Positions 5,356-8,541 of a stretch of 8,541 nt of DNA are shown one piece after another (positions within the stretch are counted from its first letter, which is position 1; the number at the start of each line of letters is the position of its first letter). Source of the DNA: Lachnospiraceae bacterium (lineage in GTDB: Bacteria; Bacillota_A; Clostridia; Lachnospirales; Lachnospiraceae). Position numbers and translations under genes: made by a program. The DNA is taken from the NCBI GenBank assembly GCA_017958245.1, contig JAGDDC010000314.1:1-8541 (forward strand). The letters run 5' to 3'. The notes under the pieces are model-generated. The model was not told the origin of the DNA. It was given only the letters and a program-made list of their open reading frames with translations, and searched no databases.

Positions 5356-6167
5356 ACGGATTTGTACCCGCTACACTCAAGGAAGCGCTTGACCTCCTTG
5401 CATCGCATGATCTCGTTCCCTACGCGGGCGGCACCGACCTGATGGTCGAGAACCGCAAGGGCGTGAGCTACCTCTTTGTAGGCAAGCTCGACGAGTTGAG
5501 ACACATCACCACCGACGATGAGTACGTTCGCATCGGCTCGGCGGTCACATTTACGGAGGCGCTCGCGTGCGATCTCGTTCCTCAGATCATGAAGGACGCG
5601 GTTTCCCGCATCGCTGCGCCCGCTATCCGCAACGCCGGCACTTTCGGCGGCAACCTCGGCAACGGCTCGGCGAAGGCTGACTCGGTGCTCATCGAGTTCG
5701 CATCGGACGCGAAGCTCCGCCTGGTTTCTGCGAAGGGCGAGAGGATAGTGGACGTCGACAAGTTCTATCTCGGACGCAAGAAGCTTGACCTTGCAAATGA
5801 TGAACTGATCGCGGAGATCCTCCTCCCCAAGAAGGGCCTCGAAAACTACTATTACGAGAAGGTCGGCGGCAGGAACGCCCTCGCCATCTCGAGAGTATCA
5901 TTTGCGGGGATCTTCGAAGAGAAGGACGGCAAGATCGTGAAAGTGGCAGCAGCTTTCGGAGCTGTCGCTGACACCGTTCTCCGCTACAAGGACATCGAGG
6001 AGAAGCTCATCGGCAAGACAAAGGAAGAGGCGAAGGCCATGAGGGCTGAGTACCTGAAGGCCTACGAAGACCGCATGGTGCTTACAAAAGGCCGTGTGAG
6101 CGCAGAGTACCGCAAATCAGTGTGCATGAGCCTGCTCGGAGAATTCCTCACAAGATCCGGGATCTGA
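5349..6167 (+). CDS. xdhB: Xanthine dehydrogenase, FAD-binding subunit
   Basis: The 272-aa flavoprotein subunit accepts electrons from the 2Fe-2S clusters and passes them to NAD+ or another acceptor. The FAD-binding signatures are YAGGTDLM (25-32) and the stretch APAIRNAGTFGGNLGNGSAKADS (90-112), whose TFGGNLGNGS contacts the diphosphate in this family. The C-terminal part (from about 175) resembles the CO dehydrogenase flavoprotein C-terminal domain. At 272 aa it is at the short end for the family (about 280-300). Its ATG overlaps the last codons of xdhC, whose stop is at 5353-5355. It is the last gene of the operon, followed 15 bases later by a stem-loop terminator. Whether NAD+ or ferredoxin-like proteins take the electrons cannot be read from the sequence. 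Confidence 0.92.
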   Translation: MVNGFVPATLKEALDLLASHDLVPYAGGTDLMVENRKGVSYLFVGKLDELRHITTDDEYVRIGSAVTFTEALACDLVPQIMKDAVSRIAAPAIRNAGTFGGNLGNGSAKADSVLIEFASDAKLRLVSAKGERIVDVDKFYLGRKKLDLANDELIAEILLPKKGLENYYYEKVGGRNALAISRVSFAGIFEEKDGKIVKVAAAFGAVADTVLRYKDIEEKLIGKTKEEAKAMRAEYLKAYEDRMVLTKGRVSAEYRKSVCMSLLGEFLTRSGI

Positions 6168-6182
6168 CAGGGAGATACGAAG

Positions 6183-6211
6183 ACCCGCACTCCATGTGGG
6201 TGCGGGTTTTT
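6183..6211 (+). terminator. Intrinsic terminator after xdhB
   Basis: ACCCGCAC (6183-6190) pairs perfectly with GTGCGGGT (6200-6207). CC (6192-6193) with GG (6198-6199) extend the stem inside past a bulged T, closing an ATGT loop. T-tract 6207-6211 follows. It sits 15 bases after the xdhB stop and marks the end of the mocA-xdhACB operon, making the next hydroxylase a separate unit or a read-through product. Confidence 0.85.
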
Positions 6212-6239
6212 GACGATTTAGAGCGCAAGAGGACATCAT
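6210..6239 (+). promoter_or_regulatory. Candidate promoter for the fused hydroxylase
   Basis: TTGACG (6210-6215, five of six to TTGACA) and CATCAT (6234-6239, four of six to TATAAT) are 18 bases apart. The -35 element begins within the T-tract of the preceding terminator. The predicted start near 6246 leaves a short leader before the AAGGAG ribosome binding site (6253-6258). Weak call by eye, but some promoter is expected after such a clear terminator. Confidence 0.35.
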
Positions 6240-6263
6240 TTACAGATCAGAAAAGGAGAAGAT

Positions 6264-8541
6264 ATGTTTACAGTCAACATAAACGGCAAGGACTATGAGA
6301 GTGCGCATGACAAGAAGCTCCTCAGATTCTTACGTGACGACCTGCACCTGACTGCCACGAAGGACGGGTGTTCGGAGGGCGTCTGCGGGACCTGTACCGT
6401 GCTTGTGGACGGACAGAAGGTGAAAGCCTGCGTTCCGTTGCTCAGCAAGCTTGAGGGCAAGAAGATCCTGACGGTCGAGGGCATAGCTCCCGAGGAGATG
6501 CGCGTTTACGAGCACTGCTTCGCAGAGGCGGGCGCCGTACAGTGCGGCTTCTGTATACCCGGCATGATCATTTCCGCAAAGAGCCTGCTCGATGTGAACT
6601 TAAACCCCACGAGGACGGACGTGAAGGCCGCGATCAAAGGCAATCTCTGCCGATGCACGGGCTACAAGAAGATCGAGGACGCGATACTCATGGCTGCGGA
6701 TTTCTTCCGCGAGCACCGCGAGATCCCCGCTCCGCCCAAGTCGCTCCACATGAACGAGCACGCGAAGCGCATCGACGCGAAGGAGAAGGTCAACGGGACG
6801 GGAATCTTCGCTGACGACCTGCATCCCGAGGGCATGATCTACGCGAAGGGGCTGTATTCAAAGTATCCCCGCGCTAGGATCAACGCTATAGACGTATCGA
6901 AGGCCGCAAAGCACCCCGACTGCGTGGAGATCCTCCTCAAGGACTCCGTGCCCTGCAATAACATAGGTCACATCAAGCAGGACTGGGATGTCATGATGGG
7001 CGTGGGCGATATAACCAAGTACGTGGGCAACGTGCTCGCCGTGGTCGCTTCGACCAAGCAGGAATCCCTTCAGGAGATCTGCGATCTGATCGAGGTCGAT
7101 TACACCGAGCTTGAGCCGCTCACAAGCCCCTATGAGGCTCTGAAGGGAGACGCTCCCCTCATTCACCCCGACGGCAACGTCATGAGCCGCGCGAACCTCG
7201 TGAGAGGCAACGCAGACGAGGCTATCAAGAACTCGAAGTACGTCGTGACGAGAAAATACAAGACATCCTGGCAGGAGCACGGCTTCATGGAGCCCGAGTG
7301 CGCGGTTGCGATCCCCGAGGGCGACGACGGCCTGATCATCTACACTTCGAGCCAGTCGATCTATGACGTGCAGCGCGAGTGTTCGAAGATGCTCGGCCTC
7401 GCTCCCGAGAAGGTGCACGTTCGCGCGCCTCTCGTAGGCGGCGGTTTCGGCGGCAAGGAGGACATGAGTGTTCAGCCTTATGCCGCGCTGATGGCGTGGT
7501 ACACGAAGCGCCCCGTGAAGGTGAAGTACAGCCGTCAGGAATCACTCAACTATCACGTGAAGCGCCATCCCATGGAGATGGAGTTCACGACGGCCTGCGA
7601 TGAGAACGGCAAGCTCACGGCCATGAAGGGCATCATCATCGCTGACACCGGAGCTTACGCTTCGCTCGGCGGACCGGTTCTCCACAGGGCCTGCACGCAT
7701 GCGGCCGGACCGTACAACTACCAGAACATCGACATCTTCGGCATGTCGGTATACACAAACAACGTTGTCTCAGGCGCGTTCCGCGGTTTCGGCGTCACGC
7801 AGAGCTGCTTCGCGACAGAGATGAACATCAACCTCCTGGCTGAGATGGTCGGGATCGACGCGTGGGAGTTCCGCCGCCGCAACGCCATCAAGCCCGGGGA
7901 TATACTTCCAAACGGCCAGACCGCGGACCCGAACACCAACATGGAGGCCTGCCTCGACGCAGTGAAGGACCAGTACTACGCGAACAAGTACGCCGGCATC
8001 GCCTGCGGCTTCAAGAACTCCGGTACCGGCATGGGCAAGAAGGACATAGGAAGAGTGCTTCTGTCCGTAGAGGACGGCAAGGTTCACATCCGTACCTCCG
8101 CAGCCTGCATGGGTCAGGGCATCGGGCAAATGGTGCTCACAGAGATCTGCCATGTGACGGAACTCGATCCCGCGCTCTTTGTCTTCGAGCCCTCTGACAC
8201 GGTCCGCACGCCTGATGCGGGCACTTCGACCGCTTCACGTCAGACAGTCATGACGGGTGAGGCTGCAAGGAGAGTGGGCGAGAAGTTAAAAGCCGCTCTG
8301 GAAGGCGGAAAGACTATCGCAGACATCGAGGGACAGGAGTTCCTCGGCGAGTATTCGGCTCAGACGGATCCCCTCGGAGCTATCAAGGAGAACCCGATCA
8401 GCCACATATCTTATTCCTACGGCACACAGGTCATCATACTAAACGACGAGGGCAGGATCACCAAGGCGATCTCCGCTTTCGATGTCGGTACACCCGTGAA
8501 CATCCAGTCCGTTGAGGGCCAGATAGAGGGCGGTATGGTGA
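6264..8541 (+). CDS. xdh: Fused 2Fe-2S/molybdenum hydroxylase, selenium-dependent xanthine dehydrogenase type (partial, runs off right edge)
   Basis: Open from ATG 6264 to the window end without a stop: 759 codons seen, C-terminus missing. Domains in order: plant-type 2Fe-2S (C36, C41, C44, C56), second 2Fe-2S helical domain (C94, C97 in QCGFC; C129, C131 in CRCTGY), then a Mo-binding region from about residue 165. Motifs there are WQEHGFMEPE (336-345), GGGFGGKED (392-400), HRACTHAAGPYNYQN (around R475) and AFRGFG (505-510). E399 and R475 match bovine Glu802 and Arg880, pointing to a purine substrate. The catalytic Glu motif near the C-terminus lies beyond the edge. No FAD domain is present, as in Desulfovibrio gigas aldehyde oxidoreductase and E. 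coli XdhD. The layout fits the clostridial 'selenium-dependent xanthine dehydrogenase' family (about 850 aa). Selenium there is a labile cofactor ligand, and no in-frame TGA is seen. The selenium assignment comes from family resemblance only. AAGGAG lies 5 bases before the ATG. Confidence 0.88.
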   Translation, partial: MFTVNINGKDYESAHDKKLLRFLRDDLHLTATKDGCSEGVCGTCTVLVDGQKVKACVPLLSKLEGKKILTVEGIAPEEMRVYEHCFAEAGAVQCGFCIPGMIISAKSLLDVNLNPTRTDVKAAIKGNLCRCTGYKKIEDAILMAADFFREHREIPAPPKSLHMNEHAKRIDAKEKVNGTGIFADDLHPEGMIYAKGLYSKYPRARINAIDVSKAAKHPDCVEILLKDSVPCNNIGHIKQDWDVMMGVGDITKYVGNVLAVVASTKQESLQEICDLIEVDYTELEPLTSPYEALKGDAPLIHPDGNVMSRANLVRGNADEAIKNSKYVVTRKYKTSWQEHGFMEPECAVAIPEGDDGLIIYTSSQSIYDVQRECSKMLGLAPEKVHVRAPLVGGGFGGKEDMSVQPYAALMAWYTKRPVKVKYSRQESLNYHVKRHPMEMEFTTACDENGKLTAMKGIIIADTGAYASLGGPVLHRACTHAAGPYNYQNIDIFGMSVYTNNVVSGAFRGFGVTQSCFATEMNINLLAEMVGIDAWEFRRRNAIKPGDILPNGQTADPNTNMEACLDAVKDQYYANKYAGIACGFKNSGTGMGKKDIGRVLLSVEDGKVHIRTSAACMGQGIGQMVLTEICHVTELDPALFVFEPSDTVRTPDAGTSTASRQTVMTGEAARRVGEKLKAALEGGKTIADIEGQEFLGEYSAQTDPLGAIKENPISHISYSYGTQVIILNDEGRITKAISAFDVGTPVNIQSVEGQIEGGMV

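Noticed and set aside
6858..7418. Minus-strand open frame of 186 codons
   Set aside because: It is antisense to the fused hydroxylase, whose motifs are clear. Its composition is the reflection of that gene.
1..8541. CRISPR arrays, insertion sequences or integrase attachment sites
   Set aside because: No regularly spaced repeats beyond the three 20-base units, no transposase-like frame and no terminal inverted repeats were seen.

Overview
The window suggests an anaerobic member of the Clostridia (Bacillota), probably Lachnospiraceae-like, with fairly GC-rich coding DNA. This rests on the purine-rich AGGAGG-type ribosome binding sites, an RsbW/SpoIIAB-type ATPase of a kind I associate with Lachnospiraceae, and a molybdenum hydroxylase cluster that includes a fused enzyme of the 'selenium-dependent xanthine dehydrogenase' type. 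The taxonomy is inferred from memory of these families, not from a search. All supported genes are on the + strand.

Layout. (1) 1-109: left-edge DNA with two short hairpins and no supportable gene. (2) 110-337: a small 75-aa protein of unknown function. (3) 414-881: an anti-sigma-factor-type ATP-binding protein. (4) 991-1902: a predicted transcription regulator made of an eroded MobA/MocA-like nucleotidyltransferase domain followed by a ModE-type winged helix. (5) 1903-2116: an AT-rich intergenic stretch with a strong stem-loop plus T-tract and candidate promoters. (6) 2117-6167: a tight four-gene operon. It encodes an intact molybdenum cofactor cytidylyltransferase (mocA) and the Mo-binding (xdhA), 2Fe-2S (xdhC) and FAD-binding (xdhB) subunits of a xanthine dehydrogenase-type enzyme, and ends at a stem-loop terminator at 6183-6211. 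(7) 6264-8541: a second hydroxylase in which the 2Fe-2S and Mo domains are fused in one chain; it runs off the right edge.

How the genes fit together. MocA should make the cytosine-dinucleotide form of the molybdenum cofactor that xanthine dehydrogenase-family enzymes need. XdhA/C/B would form a classical Mo - 2Fe-2S - FAD enzyme, while the fused enzyme carries no FAD domain and must pass electrons to another partner. Both Mo domains keep the Glu and Arg that line the purine pocket in bovine xanthine dehydrogenase. The locus therefore looks like purine (xanthine/hypoxanthine/urate-type) catabolism rather than aldehyde oxidation. The most unusual item is the regulator: its nucleotidyltransferase half has lost the nucleotide-binding signature and the catalytic aspartates that its neighbour MocA retains, which suggests an enzyme fold reused as a ligand or protein sensor on a ModE-like DNA-binding domain.
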